In this document: piece after piece, positions 26,538 through 36,217 of the stretch
Layout: the number at the start of each line of letters is the position of its first letter
Position numbering within the stretch: the first letter of the stretch is position 1
Assembly (NCBI RefSeq): GCF_913566895.1
Contig: NZ_CAJYCN010000006.1
Location: forward strand, 62,001-126,000
Reading direction: 5' to 3'
From: Listeria ilorinensis
Lineage (GTDB): Bacteria > Bacillota > Bacilli > Lactobacillales > Listeriaceae
Length of the DNA: 64,000 nt
Notes under the pieces: model-generated
What the model was told of the DNA's origin: nothing
The model's database searches: none
What the model saw: only the letters and a program-made list of their open reading frames with translations
Position numbers and translations under genes: made by a program

Positions 26538-28361
26538 TTATTTCTGTTCTTCATTTTGTTTTGGTAGATTATCTACATAACTATCTGAATACTGGAGCAG
26601 TTTTCGGCTGGCCTCGAATTTTTCCTTTACATCATCGGATAAAACGTGACTTGTACCATCATAATTCGTTGCTTTTCCTGTCTCAAAACTTTCATCGGGC
26701 GTGTACATGTAACTATTGGTAAAGTAGCTTCCTTCAGGCATTGTATAGCGTTCTGGCACAAAGTTGGTTTTAGTATTAAGAATATCTTCACCAAACATAA
26801 TCTGATCATTTGCTTTGATACCAAGTAAGTTGAGTACAGTCGGCATCACATCGATTTCACCACCGATATTATCAATTTTACCCGTCTCTTTCATTTCCGG
26901 ATAATGGATGAAAAACGGAATCCGATAATCGTCAGCAGGTTGCGCCTTTAGTTCAGAATCATGATTGACATATTTGGTTTGATTATCCGGTAGCTCCGTA
27001 GTGTCAATAATATGATGATCCCCATAAATCACTACAACAGAATCATCCCAAATCCCAGATTTTTTTAGTTTATCGATGAAGTTACCCAGTTGTTGATCTG
27101 CATAATGAACGGCTTGAAAATAGTTGCCAAGTTCTGTATCTTCAAGATCACTCGGGAGCGTGAGCGACTGTTTGCTTTCCGGGATCTCGAATGGCATATG
27201 GCTGCTGACAGAAATCAGTTGCGCATAAAATTTCTCATTCTTCTCATAGTGGTCTTCTAGCACAGAAAAAGTCTTATTGTAAAGCACTTCATCACTGGCA
27301 GAAAAACCAATTTTATCTGCATCTCCAAAAAAAGAAGCATCATAAAACTTATCAAAACCGACCGCTGGATAAAATTCGTCCCGATTATAAAAGGAAGCAT
27401 CATTAGTATGGAAAGTAGCAGTTTCGTAATCATTCTCTCCTAAAAGACGCGGCAGGGATGGGATTACACGGTCACTATAGGTCTGAGTATTGGTATAATA
27501 GCCGCTCGGAAATGTGGACGTATAAACGGACCATTCAGCGTCCGCCGTATTGGATTTTGAAACCGTTTGGAAAAATTGATCGGAGTATAGGGTTTCACTT
27601 TCCAACTGATCAAGCGTTGGTGTGACAGATTGTCCATTAATCTCAAGACCTGTCAAATTTCGCTGGAAGCTTTCCAATTGGATCACAATCAGATTTTTTC
27701 CTTTGGCATCTCCAAAATATTTTGGGTTTTTTTTCGGTTTTACGCCTTTGATATCTCGAATATTAGCAGGTGTAATATCAGCCGCCTTCACATGTGCCGT
27801 ACCTGTGAGGGCTGTAGAAACATTATAGGTGAAAAAACCCATTTTTTCAGCTCGCTTGGAATCACTGATAATATTTTTGCTCATCATATCATAGGTGAAA
27901 AAACCAAGTACAACCACTGTGACACTTAAAATAATCCCCAATCTTTGCCGTGTGATTTTAAATGTTCTGGGGCGATAGCCTTTTTTCAGATCGAGGAAAA
28001 GCACAAGCGGGAAAACCAGTAGATTCAAAAGGAACAACCAATCGCTTCCTTGAAGAAGACTGGTGGCACTATCTTTAACGACCCCAACTTCACCGATCAA
28101 GGAAAGACTATGGTAAGTAGCAATTTCATTATAAAAGCGGTTATAAAGAGTAAACACAAGCATCAGTATGCCAATAAATGCCGTCAGCCCCGCATACCAA
28201 TAAACATGTGCTCTTTTGGGTGCAAAACTATGTATAAGCGAAAGTGGAATCAACACGAAAAGAAGATCCGCTATAAAACTGAAGATACTGGGATCAGAGA
28301 AAACCTGCCAATAAGCCAGTGCAAATTCACCAATAATGAAAAGTAAATATATAATTAACAC
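26538..28361 (-). CDS. ltaP: LtaS-family glycerol-phosphate transferase (LtaP-like lipoteichoic acid primase)
   Basis: 607 residues from a GTG at 28361 (AAAGAGG upstream). Five N-terminal membrane helices (to about residue 170), then a large extracellular sulfatase-like domain. Catalytic elements: metal Glu in IQLESFQ, nucleophile Thr272 in SKSNTADAEW, THxND in TFHTNDASF, SSHMPFE and YGDHH. This is the lipoteichoic acid synthase fold that transfers glycerol phosphate from phosphatidylglycerol. The length and the neighbour (an amino-acid permease, divergent) agree with Listeria LtaP rather than LtaS, from memory of that locus. It would place the first glycerol phosphate on the glycolipid anchor. 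Confidence 0.85.
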   Translation of the reverse strand: MLIIYLLFIIGEFALAYWQVFSDPSIFSFIADLLFVLIPLSLIHSFAPKRAHVYWYAGLTAFIGILMLVFTLYNRFYNEIATYHSLSLIGEVGVVKDSATSLLQGSDWLFLLNLLVFPLVLFLDLKKGYRPRTFKITRQRLGIILSVTVVVLGFFTYDMMSKNIISDSKRAEKMGFFTYNVSTALTGTAHVKAADITPANIRDIKGVKPKKNPKYFGDAKGKNLIVIQLESFQRNLTGLEINGQSVTPTLDQLESETLYSDQFFQTVSKSNTADAEWSVYTSTFPSGYYTNTQTYSDRVIPSLPRLLGENDYETATFHTNDASFYNRDEFYPAVGFDKFYDASFFGDADKIGFSASDEVLYNKTFSVLEDHYEKNEKFYAQLISVSSHMPFEIPESKQSLTLPSDLEDTELGNYFQAVHYADQQLGNFIDKLKKSGIWDDSVVVIYGDHHIIDTTELPDNQTKYVNHDSELKAQPADDYRIPFFIHYPEMKETGKIDNIGGEIDVMPTVLNLLGIKANDQIMFGEDILNTKTNFVPERYTMPEGSYFTNSYMYTPDESFETGKATNYDGTSHVLSDDVKEKFEASRKLLQYSDSYVDNLPKQNEEQK

Positions 28362-28513
28362 AGTTCTGGCCTCTTTCTAAAACAATTTAATGGAAGAACG
28401 CAAAAGATTCCCATTATCGCTCATTTTACAACAATCAACCTTATTCTGCAAACAATGCGAAAAGGAGTTTCATTCTCTGCTTTAAAAGTATTTACCTTTA
28501 AAGGGATAAAGTG

Positions 28514-28519
28514 TATAAT
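28514..28519 (+). promoter_or_regulatory. Promoter -10 of the amino-acid permease
   Basis: TATAAT 34 bp before the ATG at 28553, with TTTACC 17 bp upstream (28491-28496) as a weak -35. This rules out the longer reading frame starting at 28511. Confidence 0.55.
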
Positions 28520-28552
28520 AGTGAACAAATATTTTTGAAAGTGGGAATACGC

Positions 28553-29953
28553 ATGTCAATGAAACAACTTCTTCGCAAAAAGACTGTGGAAGAATTGATG
28601 GATCAGGGAACAGGTAAAGTTCATCTGGAAAAAACACTGGGTCCTCTCAACCTGACATTTTTGGGTGTTGGAGCGATCGTTGGAACAGGGATCTTTATTT
28701 TGCCAGGAACTGTTGCCGCGACTAAATCGGGACCAGCAATTGTTCTATCATTCGTGATTGCTGCGATTGTCTGCGCACTTGCTGCAATGTGTTATTCAGA
28801 GTTTTCTTCTTCAATTCCTGTAGCAGGAAGCGCCTATACATATGGATACGTCATTTTTGGAGAATTGATCGCCTGGATTCTTGGTTGGGCGTTGCTATTA
28901 GAATATGGACTTGCCGTAGCTTCTGTTGCAAGTGGTTGGTCCTCTTATCTGAATGCCTTTTTGTCTGGTTTTGGACTGGAGATACCAAAGGCGTTGTCAG
29001 GGCCATTCCAGCCAGATGCCGGAACATATATCAATCTACCCGCTATTATTATTGTTTTTGTAATTGCAATTTTACTTACAAAAGGTGTCAATGAGTCAAC
29101 AAAAGTCAATGCCTTTATGGTTGTCCTGAAAGTAAGTGTCATCTTGCTTTTTATCGTAGTAGGGATGTTCTATGTCAAACCTTCTAACTGGCAACCGTTT
29201 ATGCCCTATGGTTTCAGCGGTGTTTTAAACGGAGCTGCAACAGTATTCTTTGCGTATTTAGGGTTTGATGCCGTTTCTTCGGCTGCGGAGGAAGTAAAAA
29301 ATCCACAACGCAATATGCCGATTGGGATTATTGGTTCATTATTTGTCTGTACTTTATTATATGTGATTGTCTCCATCGTATTGACCGGAATCGTTTCTTA
29401 TACAGAGCTGAATGTAACAGATCCAGTGGCTTTTGCACTGCAAATTATTCATCAGGATTGGGCGGCGGGACTTGTGTCGCTTGGAGCAGTTGTCGGTATG
29501 GTCACGGTCATTCTTGTTATGATGTATGGAGGTACGCGACTTGTATATGCACTAGGACGTGATGGCTTGCTACCAAGAAGTATGGCTGAACTAAATCCCA
29601 AAACAAAAACACCTGTAAAAAATACATGGGTTTATTCTGTGATAGTCGCAATTTGTGCTGGTTTTATTCCGCTCGATAAATTGGCAGAAATGGTAAATAT
29701 TGGGACACTTCTTGCCTTTATGCTTGTTTCACTAGGTGTTATCTCTCTTCGCAAGAACAAGTCTGTTAACCATAATGGCTTTAAAGTACCCTTTTATCCA
29801 GTGTTACCCATCGTTTCTTTCTTACTTTGTGCCTTTATGATTACTCAATTGGCAGCCGTTACTTGGATTGCTGCAGCGATTTGGTTTGCATTTGGTCTTA
29901 TTCTTTATTTTGCTTATGGGTATCGACATAGTTTGCTTAATAAAAATAAATAA
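28553..29953 (+). CDS. Amino-acid permease (APC superfamily, cationic amino-acid transporter type)
   Basis: 466 residues with 12 predicted membrane helices. TM1 holds the unwound binding motif VGAIVGTGIFILPG; TM2 and the loop carry GPAIVLSF and SSIPVAGSAYTYGY; TM6 has FFAYLGFDAVSSAAEEVKNP, all hallmarks of the CAT/YfnA branch. Start ATG 28553 chosen because the upstream frame contains the promoter. Divergent from the ltaP-like gene. Substrate among neutral or basic amino acids, not determinable. Confidence 0.9.
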   Translation: MSMKQLLRKKTVEELMDQGTGKVHLEKTLGPLNLTFLGVGAIVGTGIFILPGTVAATKSGPAIVLSFVIAAIVCALAAMCYSEFSSSIPVAGSAYTYGYVIFGELIAWILGWALLLEYGLAVASVASGWSSYLNAFLSGFGLEIPKALSGPFQPDAGTYINLPAIIIVFVIAILLTKGVNESTKVNAFMVVLKVSVILLFIVVGMFYVKPSNWQPFMPYGFSGVLNGAATVFFAYLGFDAVSSAAEEVKNPQRNMPIGIIGSLFVCTLLYVIVSIVLTGIVSYTELNVTDPVAFALQIIHQDWAAGLVSLGAVVGMVTVILVMMYGGTRLVYALGRDGLLPRSMAELNPKTKTPVKNTWVYSVIVAICAGFIPLDKLAEMVNIGTLLAFMLVSLGVISLRKNKSVNHNGFKVPFYPVLPIVSFLLCAFMITQLAAVTWIAAAIWFAFGLILYFAYGYRHSLLNKNK

Positions 29954-30035
29954 CTTTTAAAAAGTAAGTTGTTTTCCTCGCGCTCTTTGTTTAGATATGT
30001 TCTAATAAGGATAGCAAGCAAAAGGAGCGAGGAGC

Positions 30036-30866
30036 ATGACAACTTTTCAAATTCAAAAAGTCATTTTAAAAGCTAAAAATCAAGCCGAATTAGCCTCATT
30101 TTATCAAGAGGTAGTTGGTCTGCAGATTCTTAAAACAGATCAAAGAAAGGCACAACTTGGGACACCTGATGGCAAAGTATTGCTCGAAATAGAGCAACTA
30201 GAAAAAGCAGAAACGAAAAGAAGAGCGACGGGGCTTTATCACACAGCATTTTTGGTTCCTGAAAGAACTGATTTGGCAGATGCACTGATACATCTGATTC
30301 GGACAGGTTATCCGATTGCTGGAGCAGGGGATCATGCCTATAGTGAAGCTCTCTACTTGAATGACCCAGAAGGAAACGGTATTGAAATTTATGCAGATCG
30401 TCCTTTTGTTGAATGGCAGATCGATGCAGCGGGTCGCTATCCAATGGTTACGCAAGAAGTAGATACAGAAAGTTTACTCGCAGAGGCAAGTGAGCGACTG
30501 TGGAACGGGTTGCCGAATGGGACAATGATCGGACATATTCATTTACAGATCCGTGATATTGAAAAAACACGTACTTTTTATCAGGAGTTACTTGGTTTGG
30601 ATGTGAAAACAGAGATCCCCACCGCACTATTTTTAGCTGCTGGAGATTATCATCATCACATTGGTACGAATATTTGGGGCGGAACAGATCTTCCTAATCG
30701 GGCAGAAAATGAACCGGGATTGTATTATTTTGTTAGCGCAACAGATCAATATTCCACAATCTATGATAGGATAAGTCAAGCTGGCTATCCATATAAAACT
30801 TTTTTTGAAGGGATACGTATAGAAGATCCGAATGGTATTACACTTCATTTGGTACCGATCAAGTAA
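30036..30866 (+). CDS. Two-domain VOC (glyoxalase/dioxygenase) protein, CatE-like
   Basis: 276 residues made of two vicinal-oxygen-chelate modules (about 5-125 and 160-275). Metal-ligand candidates: LYHTAF and NGIEIYAD in module 1, MIGHIHLQIRD in module 2; the final strand reads GITLHLV, where the usual Glu position is His. Similar to Bacillus CatE/YfiE catechol-2,3-dioxygenase-type proteins, but the substrate cannot be told. Monocistronic, with ribosome site AAGGAGCGAGGAG. Confidence 0.85.
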   Translation: MTTFQIQKVILKAKNQAELASFYQEVVGLQILKTDQRKAQLGTPDGKVLLEIEQLEKAETKRRATGLYHTAFLVPERTDLADALIHLIRTGYPIAGAGDHAYSEALYLNDPEGNGIEIYADRPFVEWQIDAAGRYPMVTQEVDTESLLAEASERLWNGLPNGTMIGHIHLQIRDIEKTRTFYQELLGLDVKTEIPTALFLAAGDYHHHIGTNIWGGTDLPNRAENEPGLYYFVSATDQYSTIYDRISQAGYPYKTFFEGIRIEDPNGITLHLVPIK

Positions 30867-30868
30867 GC

Positions 30869-30915
30869 AAAAGCCTGACTTTTTACAAAGACGTAAAAAA
30901 TCAGGCTTTTTGAAT
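30869..30915 (+). terminator. Terminator after VOC gene
   Basis: AAAAGCCTGA (30869-30878) with TCAGGCTTTT (30901-30910), inner TTTTTAC/GTAAAAA pairing. Confidence 0.85.
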
Positions 30916-31052
30916 AGAAAGACACTTTAGAACTTCATAATATATCCCAATTGCTAAATAAATTTTGTTATAATTTGAATAGAACACATTGCAAAGAAAA
31001 AGGATCTAGTAGTTTTTGATTAAAAAATAAAGGGAAAAAGTGAAAGTAATAA

Positions 31053-31334
31053 TTATTTTCGAGCACCAGCTGTTTTTAATAAGAAATGACTGGAAAATAG
31101 AGTAAGGCATAAAAGTATGAATGTTCCGATCCCAAGTATAATATGTTGAAGAGCGATCACTTCGTCCTCGGGAAACGCTGATTTTGCTAATAAGAACAAT
31201 AAAAACAAACCGCAATTAGCACTGAAACCAACCCAAAAAGGAGAATAACCGCCTAGTTTGGCTACAATAAACGACACAAACCAGAAAAATATGGCTAGAC
31301 CTAAACCAGAAAGATACATCGCAGATAGAATCAA
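31053..31334 (-). CDS. Small integral membrane protein, unknown function
   Basis: 93 residues from a TTG at 31334: AAAGGAG lies 8 nt upstream. The alternative GTG at 31343 touches the ribosome site. Three hydrophobic segments (residues about 5-25, 33-50, 65-87) with a short polar C-terminus. No family recognised. Alone between the VOC gene and corA, on the opposite strand. Confidence 0.65.
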   Translation of the reverse strand: MILSAMYLSGLGLAIFFWFVSFIVAKLGGYSPFWVGFSANCGLFLLFLLAKSAFPEDEVIALQHIILGIGTFILLCLTLFSSHFLLKTAGARK

Positions 31335-31441
31335 ATTTCTCACTCCTTTGTTACAAAAGTATTTTTAAGTAATCTAATTGTAACATAAGTGAAATTTTAT
31401 GTAAATATTGAAATAATAAATATAGAAAGCAGGGGAAGATT

Positions 31442-32395
31442 TTGATTGAGTATTATAAATCAATGGCAGATGGGATAATCATCAAAAGACCGGAGCTGGA
31501 AAGTGGAACATGGATGAATGTAGTAAGTCCGACAGAACAAGAAATCGAAGAAATCAGTCAAAAATTTGCTATTCCTCGTGATTATATACAAGATGCTTTA
31601 GATACAGAAGAGCGCTCGAGAATTGAATTAAAGCGCGCAGCAGAAGAGGTGAGCCATTCTTTAGTTATAGTTGACTGTCCATTTGAAACAAAAGACGAAT
31701 TAGGTTTTCCGATGTATGAAACGATGCCGATTGGGATTATTTTAACAGAAGAAGTGATAGTCACTGTCTCTTTAAAGAAAAGTCCGGTAATTGAAAGTAT
31801 TATTGCTTCTAAAATCGAGCAGTATGATACAGCCAGTCATACACGCTTTTTATTGCAAATTTTATATGCCGTCTCTTATTTCTATTTAAAATATCTAAAT
31901 CAATTAATTGGTGTGACCAACCGCTTAGAAGGCAAAATCAAGCAATCGATGAAAAATGAGCAATTGTACGCGTTTATGGCTGTACAGAAAAGTTTGGTTT
32001 TCTTTGCAACAGCACTCCAAAGTAATAAAGCAATCTTGGATAAAATGCAGGATGTGGAACATTTCATGCAGAATCAGGAAAATCATGATTTACTGCGGGA
32101 TGTAGTGATTGAAAATAAGCAAGCGATTGCGATGACAGATACCTATACACAAATCATCAGTGGAATGTCGGATATTTTTTCATCTGTTATTTCTAACAAT
32201 TTAAATATGGTCATGAAATTTTTAACTAGTTTTACAATTATTTTATCATTGCCTACGATCGTGGGAAGTATTTATGGGATGAATGTAAAGCTTCCGTTTG
32301 CAGAGAGCGCTCATGCTTTCAATGGGATCATGCTGTTTACCTTTTTGATCACAGCATGTGTAACGATTGTCTTTTGGCGGAAAAATTATTTCTAA
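31442..32395 (+). CDS. corA: CorA-family divalent cation transporter
   Basis: 317 residues, TTG start at 31442 with AGGGGA upstream. Large N-terminal cytoplasmic domain, long helix, and two C-terminal membrane helices. The first ends in the CorA signature YGMN; the loop reads VKLPFAESAHAF. Transports Mg2+ or related divalent ions; the branch (CorA_2) cannot predict which. Followed after 21 bp by a GntR regulator that may share its transcript. Confidence 0.9.
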   Translation: MIEYYKSMADGIIIKRPELESGTWMNVVSPTEQEIEEISQKFAIPRDYIQDALDTEERSRIELKRAAEEVSHSLVIVDCPFETKDELGFPMYETMPIGIILTEEVIVTVSLKKSPVIESIIASKIEQYDTASHTRFLLQILYAVSYFYLKYLNQLIGVTNRLEGKIKQSMKNEQLYAFMAVQKSLVFFATALQSNKAILDKMQDVEHFMQNQENHDLLRDVVIENKQAIAMTDTYTQIISGMSDIFSSVISNNLNMVMKFLTSFTIILSLPTIVGSIYGMNVKLPFAESAHAFNGIMLFTFLITACVTIVFWRKNYF

Positions 32396-32416
32396 AGAGG
32401 AATTCGGGGGATAAAT

Positions 32417-33061
32417 ATGAAAAAACTAACTTATGAAAAACGTGCGTATCAATTTATCAAAGACCAGATTTTACAAGGAAATTATCATGTTGGTGAGCAT
32501 ATTCCAGAGGCAAAGATTGCTGCTCAATTGACAATCAGCCGTACACCTGTTAGGAATGCTTTGAAGATACTAGAAAAAGAGCAATTAGTGGAAATTCAGT
32601 CACACAAAGGAGCAATTGTCGTTCCAAGTGATATGACTGTCGATCGTTATTTGGATTTGATTGAGTTTAGCGAGGGATTAATACTAAAGGCCATCCAGAA
32701 AGTCAAACGGAAAAATAGTTCCTTTCCCGTTGGAGAAATGACGCAGATCATGCAGAATATGAAAACTGCAATGGGAAAGCAGGATGAAGAAAAATTTATT
32801 AGACAATTATTTAAGTATTTCTTTACTTTAATACGGTTAATGCAAAATCAGTATGCGACGGAGTGGGTCTTGTCTATTGAACAGGAATTTGATCGCAAAG
32901 CACGGAAAGAATTGCGCAGTATTCCCATCAGTTTGGCAGAAGAGACTTATCATGATTTGGAAACGATCAATCATTCTCTGGCAAGTAAAGACTATCAACT
33001 TGCTGAAGAAACAGTAGAAAGGCTAATTAACCGTTATATTATTCGGACTTTTCGTTATTAA
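32417..33061 (+). CDS. GntR-family transcriptional regulator (1)
   Basis: 214 residues. N-terminal winged helix typical of GntR proteins (YQFIKDQILQGNYHVGEHIP, then RTPVRNALKILEKEQLVEI). The helical C-terminal effector domain (about 80-214) is FCD-like but short and without obvious metal His residues. It has two paralogs in the window (33456-34112 and from 63356). Probably co-transcribed with corA. Effector unknown. Confidence 0.87.
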   Translation: MKKLTYEKRAYQFIKDQILQGNYHVGEHIPEAKIAAQLTISRTPVRNALKILEKEQLVEIQSHKGAIVVPSDMTVDRYLDLIEFSEGLILKAIQKVKRKNSSFPVGEMTQIMQNMKTAMGKQDEEKFIRQLFKYFFTLIRLMQNQYATEWVLSIEQEFDRKARKELRSIPISLAEETYHDLETINHSLASKDYQLAEETVERLINRYIIRTFRY

Positions 33062-33097
33062 GTGGACAAACAATTATTTTTCTTTTATTGCATCATA

Positions 33098-33233
33098 ATG
33101 TACACAAATATACCAACATCTTTTTTACTAAAGAAAACCAAAACAAAAAAATACATTAAAAATACATAATGTGTACAAGCGTTAGCGAAAACAGATTATG
33201 AAAGGGTTTTTAATGATGTGTTTTGTACACATT
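33098..33233. promoter_or_regulatory. GTGTAC/GTACAC repeats between two GntR genes (candidate operators)
   Basis: AATGTGTACAA (33168-33178) and TTGTACACATT (33223-33233) are perfect 11-bp inverted copies, 44 bp apart. A third related copy, ATGTACACAA, starts at 33098. Each contains the palindrome TGTACA. Position upstream of a GntR gene suggests autoregulatory operators. The rest of 33062-33455 is very AT-rich and includes a -10 TATAAT near 33416. Confidence 0.5.
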
Positions 33234-33455
33234 AATCGGACGAAAAAGCTAGCTATTTCAAGGATCCAACATAAGAAAATACAAATAAAAAGCAATATTA
33301 TTTTTAAAAAATATAGGATTCTTCATTAATAAAAATCTCAAACTTTTTTGTATAGCAAACGATAAAATAATCATTTATGATAAAAAAAGAGGTATATTTG
33401 CTAGGTGCCATATGATATAATGATGAAAAAGTTCACCACTTAAAGGAGCGTAAAA

Positions 33456-34112
33456 ATGTTAAAAAGTAAACGTGATTATAAGACCTTAGATAAAGTTGTT
33501 TATTTCAGCATCATTGAAAAAATCAAGACAGGTGAATTAAAACCTAATGAACATCTTACCGAGGAACGGCTCTCCAAAGAGCTTGGAGTTAGTCGCTCTC
33601 CGATCCGCAAAGCAATCACGGCTTTGGTAGCAGAAGGTTTTCTTGACTACCGCACATACAGTGGTGTAGTAGTAAAGGATTCACTTGTTGATTCTACCCG
33701 TTATGTTCAGCTGCTTGAAGTAATCGAACTTTTTGTTAAAGCAACATTGGAAAAAATTGAACAGATGGAGACGGAAATTAGTACAACAGATTTAAGGAAT
33801 TGTATACAAAGTATGGATCGAGCCTCCTATCTGAAAGATATCGATGAGTATCTATTCAATGAACACCAATTTTTCTTACGTTTGATTTCGCATTCCGGCA
33901 ATCCATATTATAAAGATATGGCGAAGAAGGTATTTTTCAACATTACTTACTTTGCAGTCGAATCAATTAATCAAATCAACGAAGATATGCGGGATCGCAC
34001 GATTAAACATTTGAATCAAATTGTGGACCTGCTTGATAAACAAGCTTTCCAAGAAGCAAATGCTGAAATAAAAAAACTGCTCGGCGAATTTGTCGTAAAC
34101 GCCTTTCGCTAA
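33456..34112 (+). CDS. GntR-family transcriptional regulator (2)
   Basis: 218 residues. Winged helix with ITEKIKTGELKPNEHL-like entry (IIEKIKTGELKPNEHLTEER), then SRSPIRKAITALVAEGFLDY; helical C-terminal domain (about 85-215). Paralog of the gene at 32417. Upstream inverted TGTACA repeats are candidate operators. Ribosome site AAAGGAGCG. Confidence 0.87.
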   Translation: MLKSKRDYKTLDKVVYFSIIEKIKTGELKPNEHLTEERLSKELGVSRSPIRKAITALVAEGFLDYRTYSGVVVKDSLVDSTRYVQLLEVIELFVKATLEKIEQMETEISTTDLRNCIQSMDRASYLKDIDEYLFNEHQFFLRLISHSGNPYYKDMAKKVFFNITYFAVESINQINEDMRDRTIKHLNQIVDLLDKQAFQEANAEIKKLLGEFVVNAFR

Positions 34113-34154
34113 GCAGCGGGCTGTATCCATTATAAAAATAACTTAAGACCAATT

Positions 34155-34197
34155 AAAAGACGTTCAAGATGATTTCCGCATCTTGAACGTCTTTTTT
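34155..34197 (+). terminator. Terminator after GntR (2) / GNAT, bidirectional
   Basis: AAAAGACGTTCAAGAT and ATCTTGAACGTCTTTT, 16-bp perfect stem with 9-nt loop, A/T tracts on both sides. Confidence 0.9.
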
Positions 34198-34723
34198 AAT
34201 AATTAATTTCAAATAGGGCGTACTCCTTTTTTTGTCCTGTCCAAGTAAAACCGGATGATTCATAGAACGAACAAAGAAAAGGGTTATCTGCCAAACAGTC
34301 AAGGCGAACATGTGGGATTTTTCTCTGTAAGGCAAAGCGGCAAGCAAAACGGAGCATTTCCTGTCCTAAACCATGATGAGCAAACGTGCGATCAACCATT
34401 AAGCGATGTAAATAAATAGCTGAATCTGTAATTTTATCCTCCCAAAGAGTTGAATCCCACTCTAAAGGGGTTTCCCGAATAATAAGCGCTGCAGCAAGCT
34501 CAGCTTTTTCAGAATGACATATATAGACCTCTTTTTTGGTAATGCTGAGTGAAAGACCATGTTTATCTTGCCCTGTTAATATATCTTGCCACTGCATTGA
34601 ACCGGATGCTTGGAGAAAACGAGCAGTTGCCATCAGCAATTCTTCCAGTGCAAGTTGATCTTCTGGACTAGCTTGGCGGATATAGAACTTTTTTTGATCT
34701 AAAAATAGGATTTCTTCAGACAT
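34196..34723 (-). CDS. GNAT-family N-acetyltransferase
   Basis: 175 residues. GNAT core with YLHRLMVDRTFAHHGLGQEM (beta4 and acetyl-CoA loop) and the C-terminal VRLDCLADNPFLCSFYESSG. Ribosome site AAGGAG before ATG 34723. Substrate unknown. Follows the DUF975 gene on the same strand but is separated from it by a terminator. Confidence 0.87.
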   Translation of the reverse strand: MSEEILFLDQKKFYIRQASPEDQLALEELLMATARFLQASGSMQWQDILTGQDKHGLSLSITKKEVYICHSEKAELAAALIIRETPLEWDSTLWEDKITDSAIYLHRLMVDRTFAHHGLGQEMLRFACRFALQRKIPHVRLDCLADNPFLCSFYESSGFTWTGQKKEYALFEINY

Positions 34724-34731
34724 GTTGACTC

Positions 34732-34765
34732 CTTAAAAAAAACGAGGCAAAGTTTTGCCCCGTTT
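34732..34765 (-). terminator. Terminator after DUF975 gene
   Basis: Minus strand AACGGGGCAAAA / TTTGCCTCGTT followed by T8. Confidence 0.8.
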
Positions 34766-34771
34766 CACCGA

Positions 34772-35812
34772 TCATTTTTTATCAGAAGGATCGTCTTCTG
34801 GTTTTTCTTCTTTTGATTCACCGATTTCCGGTTCTCCTTCTGGTGTTGTAAATTCAGGGGGAATGACTGGTTTAGCTTCTTTCTGGTGTACTTCATCAGC
34901 CGGAGCTGTGGTGTTTGCTTCATCAAATGGATCTTTTTCATCGTTCGGTCCAAAGCCATCTGGATGCTGGTCATTTTCAAATGGATCTTCAGCAGCATTG
35001 AAGTCAGAAGGTACACCATATGGCGAAATATCGGGATCATTGTCAAAATTATCATTTGCAGTATAGAGTGTATTGGTTAAATCATCATAGAACACTCCAC
35101 AAGCAGTCATCATGTATGGCATCACATAGAGTGAGATTCCAAGACTAGCCAATCCACCAAGGATTACCATGATGAGACCTCCGGCAAATAGACCACCTGA
35201 CATCATACTCATGCTTGTTGACATATCATACATGCTGTAGCCATAACTGTAATCATAACCAGCAAAAATACTACCCATCAACAGGATCATCCCAATAATT
35301 AAGACAATGATAGGAATGATATACCAAAGTAAGAAATAAAGTGAAAGTCCAAAAAATTTACCTTTATAACCATCCATCATATGACGGCTTTCTGTAATTG
35401 CATCAAGTGCAGAGATATTTGGATTATCTCGCAAAATCATAAACGTCTGGGAGTAAGAAAACATTTTGATAATACCTGGAACGATCAGCAAAAGAGACCA
35501 TAAAAAAATAAACAGGGATACTAAAACATAAGCAGCTAGTGTCCGCCAGTAACTGCGAAATCCGCTAAATAAATAGCTGACTTCAGGTTTGTCTTTTCGG
35601 CTTATTGCAAGGAAAAACCAGACTAAGCCGACAGCAAGTGGTGCTTCAACAAAATAAATCGCGATCCAGCCGATAAATGGAATCCAGCCAACCACTGAGC
35701 CAACAACTGTTGTTAATAAATAGTTAAGTAATATTACACCAATGGCAAGCCCCCAGCTACCGCGTAATGAATCCTTCGCAGTACGACGGATTTGAGCATT
35801 TGTCATCATCAT
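34772..35812 (-). CDS. DUF975 membrane protein with long acidic C-terminal tail
   Basis: 346 residues from ATG 35812 (AAAGGAG 9 nt upstream); the longer frame from 35863 lacks a site. N-terminal RRTAKDSLRGSWGLAIGV and RSYWRTLAAYVLVSLFIFLW are typical of DUF975; five to six membrane segments up to about residue 245. The last ~100 residues are hydrophilic, rich in Asp/Glu/Pro (DPFENDQHPDGFGPNDEKDP), probably disordered and cytoplasmic or surface-exposed. Function unknown. Confidence 0.85.
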   Translation of the reverse strand: MMMTNAQIRRTAKDSLRGSWGLAIGVILLNYLLTTVVGSVVGWIPFIGWIAIYFVEAPLAVGLVWFFLAISRKDKPEVSYLFSGFRSYWRTLAAYVLVSLFIFLWSLLLIVPGIIKMFSYSQTFMILRDNPNISALDAITESRHMMDGYKGKFFGLSLYFLLWYIIPIIVLIIGMILLMGSIFAGYDYSYGYSMYDMSTSMSMMSGGLFAGGLIMVILGGLASLGISLYVMPYMMTACGVFYDDLTNTLYTANDNFDNDPDISPYGVPSDFNAAEDPFENDQHPDGFGPNDEKDPFDEANTTAPADEVHQKEAKPVIPPEFTTPEGEPEIGESKEEKPEDDPSDKK

Positions 35813-36217
35813 TCTTTCATTCTCCTTTATTTTAAAATTTTCTCCCTGTAATAAAAATAGCATAGTTTTGCCTTAGAATACAGTTAAATACGGCTAGCTG
35901 CATAAATTTCAGTCTATGGAAGGAGTGGTTTCTGGTACTTGGATGTGAGTTGTTTCTAAGTGAAAATGAGTGAGCATTATTAAGAAACGTGGAGATAAGA
36001 GCGAAATAAAAGAGAATTGAAGAATACTGTCAATAACCAAAACTAATAAATGCATCAAAAAAACGGGCATAGCAACTAAATGTGAGACTCCTTTGTTTAA
36101 TAGTTTTAAGATAGCATGATTCCAGAACAAAGCAGATTTTCTTTTTGCATAAAAGAGGATTAAAAAAGAAGAAAACGGGAAAAGAACAAACAGTTTAAAG
36201 AAAGAGGTGCTCACCAA
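35813..36217. other. Intergenic stretch without a supported gene
   Basis: AT-rich divergent region between the DUF975 gene and a small coiled-coil gene. A hydrophobic minus-strand frame (35909-36235) has no ribosome site and overlaps the downstream gene start. I see no conserved RNA element. Confidence 0.4.
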
